A DNA stretch of 64,000 nt from Lentibacter sp. (lineage in GTDB: Bacteria > Pseudomonadota > Alphaproteobacteria > Rhodobacterales > Rhodobacteraceae), in contig JADGEJ010000006.1 in assembly GCA_016744435.1 (NCBI GenBank), positions 44,276 to 108,275 of the forward strand. The letters are read 5' to 3'. Positions 17,687 through 26,804 of this stretch are shown in pieces. The position numbers and the translations under genes are program-made. Position 1 is the first letter of the stretch; every line of letters begins with the position of its first letter. The notes beneath the pieces were generated by a model, which saw only the letters and a list, made by a program, of their open reading frames with translations, had not been told where the DNA came from and did no database searches.

Positions 17687-18267
17687 GCCGACGTAAACTT
17701 CACAAGGATGAACTTGAGCTTTGGGGACAGGTAGCTGGTACGGCAGTTCCTATGCATCCAAAAAAGAAGGTGAACATCGCGGAGCGTGTAAACAGCAAAC
17801 CACAGCGCTCACGGCAGGCAGAACCAGTAGCGCAGTTCGAGGTTGGTGTTCTTGGGCAAACCTATCAGCCAGCGCATGATATAGCGCCAGACATTCGTGC
17901 GGCCGTCCGCGCGGCTCCTCTGCAAATGGACCATAAAAAGCACGCGAATATGAAGCGTGGCAAGATCAAGCCAGAGGCAAAAATTGATCTTCATGGTCTT
18001 ACAATGGCCGAGGCTCACCCTAGGCTAAACGCGTTTATTATGAGGGCCTATACACAACAGAAGCGGCTTATATTAGTTGTGACGGGCAAGGGCAAAGAGC
18101 GCGACAATGGTGGGCCCATACCCGTGCGCTTTGGCGTGTTGCGCCATCAAGTGCCACATTGGCTTTCGATCCCGCCGCTTGCTCAGGTAGTCATGCAGGT
18201 TTCGGAAGCACATTTGCGGCATGGCGGCGGCGGGGCCTACTACGTTTATCTACGGCGTCAACGCTGA
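17683..18267 (+). CDS. Smr-domain protein
   Basis: This is a 194-residue protein with a basic, low-complexity N-terminal half and a C-terminal Smr domain. The domain's defining IDLHGLTMAEAH and VTGKGKERDNG motifs are present, with the alphaproteobacterial GVLRHQVPHWL. Smr domains can be nickases or RNA endonucleases. The exact role of this short bacterial type is unknown. It ends the Tim44-mltA-smr set and stops one base before the convergent rfbA stop. Confidence 0.88.
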   Translation: MSRRKLHKDELELWGQVAGTAVPMHPKKKVNIAERVNSKPQRSRQAEPVAQFEVGVLGQTYQPAHDIAPDIRAAVRAAPLQMDHKKHANMKRGKIKPEAKIDLHGLTMAEAHPRLNAFIMRAYTQQKRLILVVTGKGKERDNGGPIPVRFGVLRHQVPHWLSIPPLAQVVMQVSEAHLRHGGGGAYYVYLRRQR

Positions 18268-18268
18268 G

Positions 18269-19141
18269 TTAATCCAGCAAGCCAAGCAAATACTGACCGT
18301 ATGAGTTTTTCGCAAACCCTTCGGCGCGTGCTTGTAGCTGTGCAGCCGAGATCCAGCCGCGAGAATATGCTATCTCTTCAGGGCTTCCAACTTGCAGACC
18401 TTGGCGTTCAGATAGCGTCCGAACGAAGTTACCGGCATCAAGTAGAGAGCCATGGGTGCCGGTATCAAGCCAGGCATAACCGCGCCCCATCTGCTGAACA
18501 GAAAGCTGACCGTCGTGCAGGTAGCTTTCAAGAAGAGAGGTTATTTCGAGCTCGCCACGTTCTGACACCTTCACTTGAGAAGCGCGCTGTGGAGCTGTCC
18601 CGTCTAGGAAATAAAGCCCGGTAACAGCGTAAGATGAAGGGGCGATTGTAGGTTTCTCAACAATGGCCTGCACCGTACCGTCGGGGGCAAAGTCAACCAC
18701 GCCGTAGCGTTCTGGGTCGGCGACACGGTAGCCAAACACAGTACCGCCGACATCAACACTGTCAGCCGCCGCCAGCACTTCTGGTAAACCATGACCGAAG
18801 AAAATATTGTCGCCCAGAACCATCGCGCTGGGCGCCCCATCAAGAAAGTCTTCCGCCAGCAAGTAAGCCTGCGCAAGCCCGTCAGGCGAGGGCTGTTCGA
18901 TGTATGTTAGCTTAAGGCCCCACTGGCTGCCGTCGCCCAAAGTGCGCTTGAACTGGTCTTGGTCTTGCGGCGTTGTGATGATCGCGATGTCGCGAATGCC
19001 GCCAAACATCAACACTGACAGCGGGTAGTAAATCATCGGTTTGTCGTAGATCGGCAACAGCTGTTTTGAGATGCCAATCGTGATCGGGTAAAGCCGTGTG
19101 CCCGACCCACCTGCGAGGATGATACCTTTGCGTTTACTCAT
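18269..19141 (-). CDS. rfbA: RfbA, glucose-1-phosphate thymidylyltransferase
   Basis: RfbA forms dTDP-glucose, the first step to dTDP-L-rhamnose for O-antigen or other surface polysaccharide. The nucleotide loop GIILAGGSGTRLYPIT and ISKQLLPIYDKPMIYYPL are textbook, with VLGDNIFFG further on. I start at ATG 19141 ([12 protein letters not shown], 290 residues). The longer track start runs into rfbD. It overlaps rfbD by 4 bases and is the last gene of the sugar-precursor operon. Confidence 0.97.
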   Translation of the reverse strand: MSKRKGIILAGGSGTRLYPITIGISKQLLPIYDKPMIYYPLSVLMFGGIRDIAIITTPQDQDQFKRTLGDGSQWGLKLTYIEQPSPDGLAQAYLLAEDFLDGAPSAMVLGDNIFFGHGLPEVLAAADSVDVGGTVFGYRVADPERYGVVDFAPDGTVQAIVEKPTIAPSSYAVTGLYFLDGTAPQRASQVKVSERGELEITSLLESYLHDGQLSVQQMGRGYAWLDTGTHGSLLDAGNFVRTLSERQGLQVGSPEEIAYSRGWISAAQLQARAEGFAKNSYGQYLLGLLD

Positions 19142-19983
19142 GTTAGCTCTCTTATGACTTCTGCCAATGCGGGTTTCCAATTTGGTTGCATAATACCGAA
19201 ATCTGACGCCAGTGAGGCGCAATCAAGCCGAGAGTTGAGCGGTCTTTTGGCGGGTGTCGGGTAATCGGTTGTTGGGATGCCCGTCACCGTAACCGAGCGG
19301 TTGGCCTGAGAAAAAATCTCGCTGGCAAACTCGGCCCAACTCACGTCAGGGGCACCAGAGAAGTGGTATGTTCCGCTGGTCTTGATGTCCTCAGCGACTT
19401 GAACACAAGCGCGTGCGATGGATGAGGCCGGGGTTGGCCCACCGACTTGATCAGCCACAATACTGAGCGCATCGCGGGTTTCTGACAAGCGCAGCATTGT
19501 TTTAACGAAGTTGTTGCCGTGCGCCGAAAACACCCAAGAGGTGCGCAAGATAGCGTGAAGCGCACCGCTGTTTCGAATGGCATTTTCGCCCGCAAGCTTG
19601 GTTCGCCCATAGGCATTGATCGGGCCGGTCTTGGCCTCGACGGTGCGAGGCTCTTTGCCAGTCCCGTCAAACACATAATCTGTCGAGATATGCACCAAAG
19701 GAACACCAAGTTCAGCGCAGGATTTGGCCATGGCTGCCGGGGCTTGGGCGTTAACAACATCGGCGAGCGCCTCTTCCTCTTCGGCGCGGTCAACCGCCGT
19801 GTAGGCGGCGGCGTTGATGACGGCATCTGGCATATGCTTTTCAATCACCGGAGCGATCATGCTGGGCTTTTCGAGGTCTGCATCCGCGCGCCCCAGAAAG
19901 ACAAAACCATGCGGTGACTGTTCAGCAAGACGCTGAAGCTCTTGCGCGACTTGCCCAGACTTGCCAAACACCAGAATCTTCAT
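19138..19983 (-). CDS. rfbD: RfbD, dTDP-4-dehydrorhamnose reductase
   Basis: RfbD reduces dTDP-4-keto-L-rhamnose to dTDP-L-rhamnose. It is a short-chain extended reductase with the nucleotide loop [20 protein letters not shown], and the catalytic YGRTKLAGE (Tyr-x3-Lys). I start at ATG 19983 ([10 protein letters not shown], 281 residues). The 18-residue track extension lies inside rfbB. ATGA overlaps occur at both ends. Confidence 0.96.
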   Translation of the reverse strand: MKILVFGKSGQVAQELQRLAEQSPHGFVFLGRADADLEKPSMIAPVIEKHMPDAVINAAAYTAVDRAEEEEALADVVNAQAPAAMAKSCAELGVPLVHISTDYVFDGTGKEPRTVEAKTGPINAYGRTKLAGENAIRNSGALHAILRTSWVFSAHGNNFVKTMLRLSETRDALSIVADQVGGPTPASSIARACVQVAEDIKTSGTYHFSGAPDVSWAEFASEIFSQANRSVTVTGIPTTDYPTPAKRPLNSRLDCASLASDFGIMQPNWKPALAEVIRELT

Positions 19984-21017
19984 GATTTGCCCAGTCGTGT
20001 GCCAACACCGTCGCGTGCGAGCAAAGGCTTCCACCATGCTTCGTTCTCGAGATACCAGCGCACGGTTTTCTCCAGCCCTTCCTCCACGGTTACAGAAGGC
20101 CGCCAGTCAAGCTCGTCGCGAATGCGCGTTGGGTCAATCGCGTAGCGCATGTCGTGGCCGGGCCTGTCTGTTACATATTCTATGAGGGTTTCATAGGCCG
20201 CGTTGGAGGGCTTCAATCTGTCGAGAATCGAACAGATGGATTGCACCAATTCAAGGTTTGAGCGCTCGTTCTCACCGCCGATATTGTAGCACCGCCCAAG
20301 AGCACCTTTTTCAAGCACCAGCAACAAAGCGTCGGCATGGTCTTCGACATAGAGCCAGTCGCGTATGTTTTCGCCTTTGCCATAGATCGGGATCGGCTTG
20401 CCGTGCAGCGCGTTGAGGATCACCACCGGGATCAGCTTTTCGGGAAAATGAAATGGACCATAGTTGTTTGAGCAATTGGTGATGACCGTCGGCAGCCCGT
20501 AGGTTTCGGCCCAAGCGCGCACCAAGTGATCGGAGCTGGCTTTGGAAGCGGAATAGGGCGAACGTGGATCATACGGCGTTTCTTCGGTGAATTGCCCTGT
20601 GGCGCCAAGCGAGCCGAAGACCTCGTCGGTTGAGATGTGATGAAAGCGGAAGGTTTCCGGCTTGCCCTTTTCTTCCCAATAGGCGCGGGCGGCTTGCAGC
20701 ATGTTGTAGGTGCCCGTGACGTTGGTTTCGATAAACGCGCCCGGCCCGTCGATGCTGCGGTCAACATGGCTTTCGGCGGCAAGGTGCATCACGGCGTCGG
20801 GCTGGTGTTTGGCAAAAACAGTCTCTAACGCTGCGGAATTGCGAATATCTATCTGCTCGAACGCATAGTGCGGGCTGTCAGAAATGCTGGCGACATTTTC
20901 GAGACAAGCAGCATAGGTGAGCACGTCGAGATTGACGACATCGTGTCCGCGTGACACCGCAAGGCGCACAACGGCTGACCCGATGAAACCCGCGCCACCT
21001 GTGACGAGAAGCTTCAT
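19980..21017 (-). CDS. rfbB: RfbB, dTDP-glucose 4,6-dehydratase
   Basis: RfbB converts dTDP-glucose to dTDP-4-keto-6-deoxyglucose using bound NAD. The Rossmann loop [35 protein letters not shown] and the active-site [15 protein letters not shown] are present. The 345-residue length is typical. It sits between rfbC and rfbD with 4-base overlaps, so the four rhamnose genes are stoichiometrically coupled. Confidence 0.97.
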   Translation of the reverse strand: MKLLVTGGAGFIGSAVVRLAVSRGHDVVNLDVLTYAACLENVASISDSPHYAFEQIDIRNSAALETVFAKHQPDAVMHLAAESHVDRSIDGPGAFIETNVTGTYNMLQAARAYWEEKGKPETFRFHHISTDEVFGSLGATGQFTEETPYDPRSPYSASKASSDHLVRAWAETYGLPTVITNCSNNYGPFHFPEKLIPVVILNALHGKPIPIYGKGENIRDWLYVEDHADALLLVLEKGALGRCYNIGGENERSNLELVQSICSILDRLKPSNAAYETLIEYVTDRPGHDMRYAIDPTRIRDELDWRPSVTVEEGLEKTVRWYLENEAWWKPLLARDGVGTRLGKS

Positions 21018-21574
21018 GCTGCGCCCTCCCAGATGAACGGGCTGTCAAAGGCAGTAAAGGGCGTCGCCAACTTGTCTTTTTCGCTGAGCTGCGCCGCGCC
21101 GTCAAAGCCCCAGTCAACGCCGCAAGTGTCCCACATTATCGCGCCGTCGGCCTCTGGCGAATAGTAGGCGTTGCACTTGTAGATGATCTCGGTGTCGGGC
21201 GCGCGGGTGATAAAGCCATGCGCAAACCCTTCGGGAACGAACAGCTGTTTGCCGTTTTCAAACGTCAGCTCTTCAGCAACCCAGTGGCCATATGTGGGCG
21301 AGCCTTTGCGAATGTCGACAGCGACGTCAAGCAAGGCACCGCGCCCGCAACGCACAAGCTTGGCCTGTGCATGCGGTGGCGCTTGAAAGTGCAAACCGCG
21401 CACTGTGCCAACGGTAGACGACAGCGAGTGGTTGTCTTGCACGAAGTCAACGTCAACACCGTGCTCGGCCATGCGAGATTTGTTCCAGCTTTCGCTGAAA
21501 AAACCGCGCGCATCGCCAAAGCGTTGAGGCTCGATGATCAGAACTTCGGGCAGGGCTGTCGGTGTAACCTGCAT
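21014..21574 (-). CDS. rfbC: RfbC, dTDP-4-dehydrorhamnose 3,5-epimerase
   Basis: RfbC epimerises C3 and C5 of the dTDP-4-keto sugar. It is a cupin-type protein of 186 residues with [34 protein letters not shown] (catalytic His) and the VPEGFAHGF segment. It begins 3 bases after the kdsA stop, joining the Kdo and rhamnose halves of the operon. Confidence 0.96.
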   Translation of the reverse strand: MQVTPTALPEVLIIEPQRFGDARGFFSESWNKSRMAEHGVDVDFVQDNHSLSSTVGTVRGLHFQAPPHAQAKLVRCGRGALLDVAVDIRKGSPTYGHWVAEELTFENGKQLFVPEGFAHGFITRAPDTEIIYKCNAYYSPEADGAIMWDTCGVDWGFDGAAQLSEKDKLATPFTAFDSPFIWEGAA

Positions 21575-21577
21575 GGC

Positions 21578-22402
21578 TCAGCCTTCTTTGCTGATCGCGT
21601 CATAGCGCGCGAGATTGCCTATTAGGGCTTCCATTTGATCAACGGGGATCATGTTTGGCCCGTCGCACGGGGCATTGTCTGGGTCTTCGTGTGTTTCAAT
21701 GAACAGCGCTGCCACGCCGACAGCCACCGCGGCGCGCGCCAGAACCGGCGCAAATTCGCGCTGCCCGCCTGATGTTGTGCCGTGACCGCCCGGCTGTTGG
21801 ACAGAGTGCGTCGCGTCAAACACCACAGGGTAGCCCGTTTGCGCCATGATCGGCAGGCCACGAAAGTCAGAAACCAGCGTGTTGTACCCAAACGATGTGC
21901 CGCGGTCACAAAGCATGATCCGCTCGTTACCTGTACTGGCGATCTTTGCAGCGACGTTGCCCATTTCCCACGGCGCGAGGAACTGGCCCTTCTTGACGTT
22001 AAGCGCGGCACCCGTTTCGCCAGCGGCCAAGAGCAAGTCCGTCTGACGACAGAGAAATGCGGGGATCTGTAGCACGTCAACAGCCTCGGCGGCGGGCGCG
22101 CATTGCCTGTCGTTGTGCACGTCGGTGATCACCGGGCAGCCAAACTCTTCGCGGATTTTGGAGAGGATAGTCAGCCCTTCCTCCGGCCCCATGCCACGGC
22201 TGTTGCCAAGCGACGAGCGGTTAGCCTTGTCGTAGCTTGATTTGAAAACAAGCTTGGTGCCAGTTGGCTCGCAAGCTTTCAAAATACGCTCGGCCATCAT
22301 GCGGGCATGCTCCAAGCTTTCTAGTTGGCATGGCCCTGCGATCAGCATGAAGGGCTCGTTGCCGCCAACTTTGACGCCGTTGATGTCGATAACTTTGGTC
22401 AT
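21578..22402 (-). CDS. kdsA: KdsA, 3-deoxy-8-phosphooctulonate synthase
   Basis: KdsA condenses arabinose-5-phosphate with phosphoenolpyruvate to Kdo-8-phosphate for lipopolysaccharide. Signatures include LIAGPCQLES, KSSYDKANRSS, CPVITDVHN and VFDATHSVQQPGG. It is 274 residues. The LIAGPCQ cysteine is the position that is Cys in metal-dependent KdsA enzymes. It overlaps kdsB by 4 bases. Confidence 0.96.
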   Translation of the reverse strand: MTKVIDINGVKVGGNEPFMLIAGPCQLESLEHARMMAERILKACEPTGTKLVFKSSYDKANRSSLGNSRGMGPEEGLTILSKIREEFGCPVITDVHNDRQCAPAAEAVDVLQIPAFLCRQTDLLLAAGETGAALNVKKGQFLAPWEMGNVAAKIASTGNERIMLCDRGTSFGYNTLVSDFRGLPIMAQTGYPVVFDATHSVQQPGGHGTTSGGQREFAPVLARAAVAVGVAALFIETHEDPDNAPCDGPNMIPVDQMEALIGNLARYDAISKEG

Positions 22403-23190
22403 TGTTCTGCCAATACCTTTTCAATGCGAGCCACGTCTTCAGGGTTGTTCAACTCCCAGAAGAGGCGGCCGCGCGCGTCAACCTCGACGCATTTTACTGG
22501 AACGCTATTGTAGAGAAAGCGCAGTTGCTCAAGCCCTTCAAGCTTCTCAAGCTGGCATTCCGGCCAGCTGATGTAGGCCTTGAGGGCGTTGGGGCGGTAG
22601 GCGTAAACGCCGACGTGGTGATAGACGGGGATGTCGCTTGCGGGAACTTTGCCCGCGTCGATGTAGGGGAGAACTTCTTTGGAAAAGTAGATCGCCCGGC
22701 CCTCGGCTCCGAACACGGCGGTTGTTCCGCCAACGCGGCCTGCGGCGCGATCTTCTTTGAACATCGCATAAGTTTGCGCGTCGCATTGCAACACGGGTGT
22801 CGCCATTTGGGCGGCTTCGTCAGCGGCCATAGCTGCTATCAAGTCTTCGACAAACCAAGGCGGCGTCAACGGGGCGTCGCCCTGAAAGTTGACGATCAAG
22901 TCAGCGTCAAGCTTGGCAACTTCTACGGCCTCGGCGCAACGGGCGGTACCGTTCTCGCGCTCGGGGCTTGTCATGATAGTTTGCGCTCCGAAGTCAGTAG
23001 CAGCATCGCGAATGCGCGCATCATCTGTCACGACAAATACGTCGGAAACACCGCTGATCTGGCTGGCGGCTTCATAGCTCATCTGGATTAGGCTTTTGGC
23101 ACTACCGTCCTTTTGGCGTAGGGTTGCCAGCGGTTTGCCGGGATAGCGCGTCGATGCGTATCGCGCGGGAATAAGGACAACTGTTTTCAT
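22399..23190 (-). CDS. kdsB: KdsB, CMP-Kdo synthetase
   Basis: KdsB activates Kdo with CTP for transfer to lipid A. The N-terminal nucleotide motif PARYASTRYPGKPL, the VNFQGDAPL stretch and YHHVGVYAYRPNAL are family features. Length is 263 residues. ATGA overlaps with kdsD and kdsA indicate one transcript for arabinose-5-phosphate, Kdo-8-phosphate and CMP-Kdo. A dedicated KdsC phosphatase is not seen in the window. Confidence 0.95.
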   Translation of the reverse strand: MKTVVLIPARYASTRYPGKPLATLRQKDGSAKSLIQMSYEAASQISGVSDVFVVTDDARIRDAATDFGAQTIMTSPERENGTARCAEAVEVAKLDADLIVNFQGDAPLTPPWFVEDLIAAMAADEAAQMATPVLQCDAQTYAMFKEDRAAGRVGGTTAVFGAEGRAIYFSKEVLPYIDAGKVPASDIPVYHHVGVYAYRPNALKAYISWPECQLEKLEGLEQLRFLYNSVPVKCVEVDARGRLFWELNNPEDVARIEKVLAEQ

Positions 23191-24152
23191 GCGACACCTG
23201 CGCGGAGCAAATCGTGAATGTGGACGATGCCAACAGGGCGCTTTGTCTCGTCAACAACCATGAGCGCCGAGATTTTCTTCTCGTTCAGCAGAGCAAGCGC
23301 TTGTGCTGCGAACAAGTCAGGCGTCACTGTGACAGGGTCAATCGTGGCGATCTCACCAGCGGTTTTCTCCATTAAGTTGCCCATATGGCGGCGCAAATCA
23401 CCGTCAGAGATAACGCCAAGCAGCTTGCCGTTTTTGAGAACGCCAGTGATGCCAAAACCTTTTGAAGTCATCGACAGGAGCACTTCAGACATTGGCGTGT
23501 TGGCTTCAACAGTTGGTACGCTTTCACCGTCGTGCATCAACTCAGAAACACGCGAAAGCTGAGCACCGAGCTTGCCGCCGGGATGATTTTTGAGAAAATC
23601 TTCGCTGCCAAAGCCCCGTTGCTCCATGACTGCAACAGCAACAGCATCTCCAAGCGCGAGGGTGAGTGTTGTCGACGTAGTTGGGGCCATACCGATGGCG
23701 CAGGCCTCAGGTAACTTGGGCAAGTTGAGCTTGAAATCAGCGGCCTGCATGAGGGTGCTTTTCAAGTTTGATGAGATCGCAACCATAGGGATGTCAAAGC
23801 GGCGCGTGTGCAAGAGAATATCTCGTAACTCGTTGGTCTCACCGGAGTTTGAGATCAGCAGGCAAATGTCGTCAGCCGATATCATACCCAGATCACCATG
23901 GCTCGCTTCAGCGGCATGCACGAAATACGAGGGCGTCCCCGTACTGGCCAGTGTTGACGAGATTTTGCGCCCGATATGTCCTGACTTACCAACACCAGAA
24001 ATGATGACACGGCCCTTGGTCTTGAGGATCAGCTCAACCACACTGGTAAAATCGGCTGGCAGCTCTTCGATCATTTGCAGCACGGCGTTGGCTTCGGTTT
24101 GTAGCACACGCCTTGCGGAGCGCACTATCGGGAGATCATCGGTTAGCGTCAT
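23187..24152 (-). CDS. kdsD: KdsD/KpsF, arabinose-5-phosphate isomerase
   Basis: This enzyme isomerises ribulose-5-phosphate to arabinose-5-phosphate, the entry to Kdo synthesis. The SIS domain (ISGVGKSGHIGRKI, AAEASHGDLGMI, ISNSGETNEL) covers about residues 30-185. Two CBS domains follow (from SVPTVEANTPMSEV to the C-terminus). The 321 residues and domain order are standard. It is the first gene of the sugar operon, 60 bases downstream of the MFS gene. Confidence 0.96.
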   Translation of the reverse strand: MTLTDDLPIVRSARRVLQTEANAVLQMIEELPADFTSVVELILKTKGRVIISGVGKSGHIGRKISSTLASTGTPSYFVHAAEASHGDLGMISADDICLLISNSGETNELRDILLHTRRFDIPMVAISSNLKSTLMQAADFKLNLPKLPEACAIGMAPTTSTTLTLALGDAVAVAVMEQRGFGSEDFLKNHPGGKLGAQLSRVSELMHDGESVPTVEANTPMSEVLLSMTSKGFGITGVLKNGKLLGVISDGDLRRHMGNLMEKTAGEIATIDPVTVTPDLFAAQALALLNEKKISALMVVDETKRPVGIVHIHDLLRAGVA

Positions 24153-24212
24153 CAGACCTCTTTCACTGTTTATTAAGCGGCTTAGCCGCGCGTTTTACGG
24201 GCTCACTTATTC

Positions 24213-25454
24213 TTAGTCGTCACCCGCCGCATTGACAAGTTGTGCCAGCATAGGCGTCGCTCGACGGACACCAATCCACATAATCACGCTGGAGACCGCA
24301 AAGTAGGCCGCAACGCCAAAATACTGCGCTTCCAATCCGATGCCTGCGTCGATGCCCCAGCCAGTAAGCCCCGGACCGATAGCGGAGCCAAGCACCATGA
24401 TCGCCGCAGTAAGTGCTTTGATCGAGCCGATGTGAGCAGTTCCGTAAAAGTCCGCCCAGAAGGCATTGGGCAAGGTTGAATGCGCACCCGATGTGAGGCC
24501 AAACAGAACGAAGCCAGCAAGCAGTCCCATCGTACCGTCAGTAAAGGCAAAAACAGCGAATGCGGCAACGGCAGGCACATGCATAAACGGGATCAGCCGG
24601 GGGGTGCCAAACCTATCAAGCGCCCAACCAATTAAGATCATCGAGACAGTGGTGACGCCTGTGTAGACAGGGAACATCGCCACAAAAGTCATGTGGGAAA
24701 TCCCTTTGATTTCAGAGAAATGAACTTGATGAAACATCAGTGCTGTCCCAAAGGCGGCGGGGCCAAGAAGGGTTGGCACCATTGCCCAAAAAAGCCAGTG
24801 TTTTATGGCCTGACTGCGTGTCCAGTGGCGGCCATGCATACCATGAGATAGCGAAGTTTGCGCCATAGATTGAGGCGTTCTCTCTTGCTTTAGCAGCCCT
24901 ATAAGAACAGGGATTCCGATGACCGCAATAAGCGCGGAAGCAAGCCAAAGAATGCGCCAATCATACAGCGTTAGCAAAAAGACAAAGAGCAATGGGAGGA
25001 TAGATTCTCCGACCGTAAAGCCAAGCGTGGCGACAGAGAGGGCGCGGCCACGGGTGGCGGTAAACCATCGTGCCATCGCGACAACAGCGATATGGCTCGC
25101 CATGCCTTGTCCGGTTATCCGCAGGCTGAAGATCACGGCAGGCAGGAGCCAAAGAGCAGTGTTGGTTGCCATAAACAAGCAGGCGAAAGCCAATAGGACA
25201 AGCACGGCAGGGCCAAGTGTGCGGACGCGAAAACGGTCAGTCAGTGTTCCAGCCCAGACCATGACAAATGCTGAAATGAGCGTGCCGAGCGCGTAAATAC
25301 CGCCCCATTCTCCGTGGCTTAGGCCAAACTCCCCCATGATTTCACCTGCGAATATCGAGATAAAAAATGTCTGCCCAAAGCACGACATGAAGGTGAGCAA
25401 AGCGCCAGCCGCGAGCCAGCGAGAATTGAGACGAAGGAAGGAGAGCGTGTCCAT
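24213..25454 (-). CDS. Major facilitator superfamily transporter
   Basis: This is a membrane protein of 413 residues (from ATG 25454, MDTLSFLRL) with about twelve hydrophobic spans. The first-loop motif appears as GTLTDRFRVRTLGP, a variant of the MFS GxLaDrfGrkr motif. The EWGGIYALGTLISAFVMVWAG helix and LGFTVGESILPLLFVFLL are typical. Substrate is unknown. The promoter region carries two strong inverted repeats, suggesting a dedicated regulator. It precedes kdsD on the same strand, but the 60-base gap makes co-transcription uncertain. Confidence 0.85.
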   Translation of the reverse strand: MDTLSFLRLNSRWLAAGALLTFMSCFGQTFFISIFAGEIMGEFGLSHGEWGGIYALGTLISAFVMVWAGTLTDRFRVRTLGPAVLVLLAFACLFMATNTALWLLPAVIFSLRITGQGMASHIAVVAMARWFTATRGRALSVATLGFTVGESILPLLFVFLLTLYDWRILWLASALIAVIGIPVLIGLLKQERTPQSMAQTSLSHGMHGRHWTRSQAIKHWLFWAMVPTLLGPAAFGTALMFHQVHFSEIKGISHMTFVAMFPVYTGVTTVSMILIGWALDRFGTPRLIPFMHVPAVAAFAVFAFTDGTMGLLAGFVLFGLTSGAHSTLPNAFWADFYGTAHIGSIKALTAAIMVLGSAIGPGLTGWGIDAGIGLEAQYFGVAAYFAVSSVIMWIGVRRATPMLAQLVNAAGDD

Positions 25455-25518
25455 AAAGCAGCTTTCCCCCATGCCGTGACGAAAGAAAAGCCTGAAGTTT
25501 AGCGCGCACTGTGCGGTG

Positions 25519-25542
25519 CGGTTAACGGGCGATAGTTAACCG
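25519..25542. promoter_or_regulatory. Inverted repeat, candidate operator of the MFS gene
   Basis: CGGTTAAC, an 8-base spacer and GTTAACCG form a perfect 8+8 inverted repeat about 65 bases upstream of the MFS start. On the minus strand the right half merges into a possible -35 (TTAACC), 18 bases from TAAACT, so a bound repressor would cover the promoter. Confidence 0.5.
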
Positions 25543-25562
25543 TGAAACAAATATGCCTACAC

Positions 25563-25594
25563 TATGCAGCTATGTATGCATACCGCAGTGCATA
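25563..25594. promoter_or_regulatory. Nested palindrome built from three TATGCA-type repeats
   Basis: A central 10-bp palindrome (GTATGCATAC, 25574-25583) is flanked at equal distance by TATGCA and TGCATA, all sharing one centre of symmetry. The arrangement covers 32 bp and looks like a cooperative regulator site. Confidence 0.45.
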
Positions 25595-25840
25595 ACGCGT
25601 ACATACGTTTTCGGCAAAAACGTTAACGGGAATTAAGTTAATGGGGCGTTCGTTGCTCCAGAACAGAGATAGAAAATTCCAGCGCAAGTTTGTGGCGTGT
25701 TCAGACAATCTGCACGAGAACTGTGCACGTCTTCCCGCCGAGCTTCGCTGTTTCTCAAAGCGCTTGACGGTGCTGTAATGTTGGGGAAGAACTGCCAGCA
25801 ACAAGGCCTCTCTTTCCAACACATCGTCAGGACATTTGAA

Positions 25841-26725
25841 ATGAGCAAATACGCCCTAACCGTCGCGTGCCAATCAACCCGTGGGATCGTTGCGGCTATC
25901 GCTAACTATCTTGCGGACGGGGGCTGCAACATTACCGACAGCTCGCAGTTTGATGACAAGGAAGCCGGCAACTTTTTTATGCGCGTCAGTTTCGAAAGCG
26001 AGAAGGGTGCTGACATTGCAGCGCTCACAGAGGGCTTCACCAAAGTCGCTGAGGCGTTTGAAATGACATACAGCTTCCATGACGAGACAGAAAAGATGAA
26101 GGTAGTCATCATGGTGTCGCGCTTCGGGCATTGCCTGAACGACTTGCTCTATCGCTGGCGCATTGGCGCGCTGCCGATCGATATTGTCGCGGTTATCTCC
26201 AACCACATGGATTACCAGAAGGTTGTCGTGAACAACGACATCCCGTTCCATTGCATCAAAGTGACAAAAGAGAACAAACCCGTCGCTGAGGCGCAGATCA
26301 TGGCCGTTGTCGAAGACGCTGGTGCTGACCTGATCGTTCTCGCGCGCTACATGCAGATTTTGTCAGATGATATGTGCCAGAAAATGTCAGGCCGGATCAT
26401 CAACATCCACCACTCGTTCTTGCCAAGCTTCAAGGGGGCCAACCCTTATAAGCAAGCTTATGAGCGTGGTGTAAAACTTATTGGCGCGACCTCGCACTAC
26501 GTTACGGCTGACTTGGATGAAGGCCCGATCATTGAGCAAGACATCGTGCGCGTGACGCATGCACAGTCGGCTAGTGACTACGTTTCACTGGGCCGCGATG
26601 TTGAAAGCCAAGTGCTTGCGCGGGCTATTCATGCGCATATTCACCGCCGCGTGTTCTTGAACGGCAACAAGACGGTTGTGTTCCCGGCATCGCCCGGCTC
26701 GTACGCGTCGGAGAGAATGGGCTAA
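25841..26725 (+). CDS. purU: PurU, formyltetrahydrofolate deformylase
   Basis: PurU hydrolyses 10-formyl-THF to THF and formate, balancing one-carbon pools. The N-terminal ACT domain begins MSKYALTVACQSTRGIVAAI, and the catalytic formyltransferase-like domain carries HHSFLPSFKGANPY and GATSHYVTADLDEGPIIEQD with the conserved Asn/His/Asp set. I use ATG 25841 (294 residues), because the 48-residue track extension is not family-like. In Rhodobacteraceae such proteins often support C1 and methylated-amine metabolism. That link is inference here. Confidence 0.95.
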   Translation: MSKYALTVACQSTRGIVAAIANYLADGGCNITDSSQFDDKEAGNFFMRVSFESEKGADIAALTEGFTKVAEAFEMTYSFHDETEKMKVVIMVSRFGHCLNDLLYRWRIGALPIDIVAVISNHMDYQKVVVNNDIPFHCIKVTKENKPVAEAQIMAVVEDAGADLIVLARYMQILSDDMCQKMSGRIINIHHSFLPSFKGANPYKQAYERGVKLIGATSHYVTADLDEGPIIEQDIVRVTHAQSASDYVSLGRDVESQVLARAIHAHIHRRVFLNGNKTVVFPASPGSYASERMG

Positions 26726-26748
26726 CGCTGGGTTTGCATCTGCTGTCG

Positions 26749-26795
26749 GATGCCTCCGGCGGGAGTATTTTTGCTCAAGAAAAAGCCGAAGGCAC
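26749..26795. repeat. Rhodobacteraceae-type intergenic repeat sequence
   Basis: GCCTCCGGCGGGAGTATTTTTGC followed by an A-rich stretch resembles a short palindromic intergenic sequence that I recognise as recurring in roseobacter genomes. It sits between convergent purU and the TPP enzyme. On the minus strand, GCCTTCGGCTTTTTC could act as a weak terminator for the TPP gene. Confidence 0.4.
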
Positions 26796-26804
26796 TTGGG
26801 CGCT

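Larger units (their letters stand above)
25455..25840. other. Divergent intergenic region, MFS gene and purU
   Basis: These 386 bases hold no convincing gene. The plus-strand frame that runs into purU from 25697 has no conserved N-terminal match and looks like a read-through extension. The MFS-proximal half is AT-richer and carries two symmetrical elements, listed separately. The purU-proximal half shows nothing I recognise. Confidence 0.6.
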
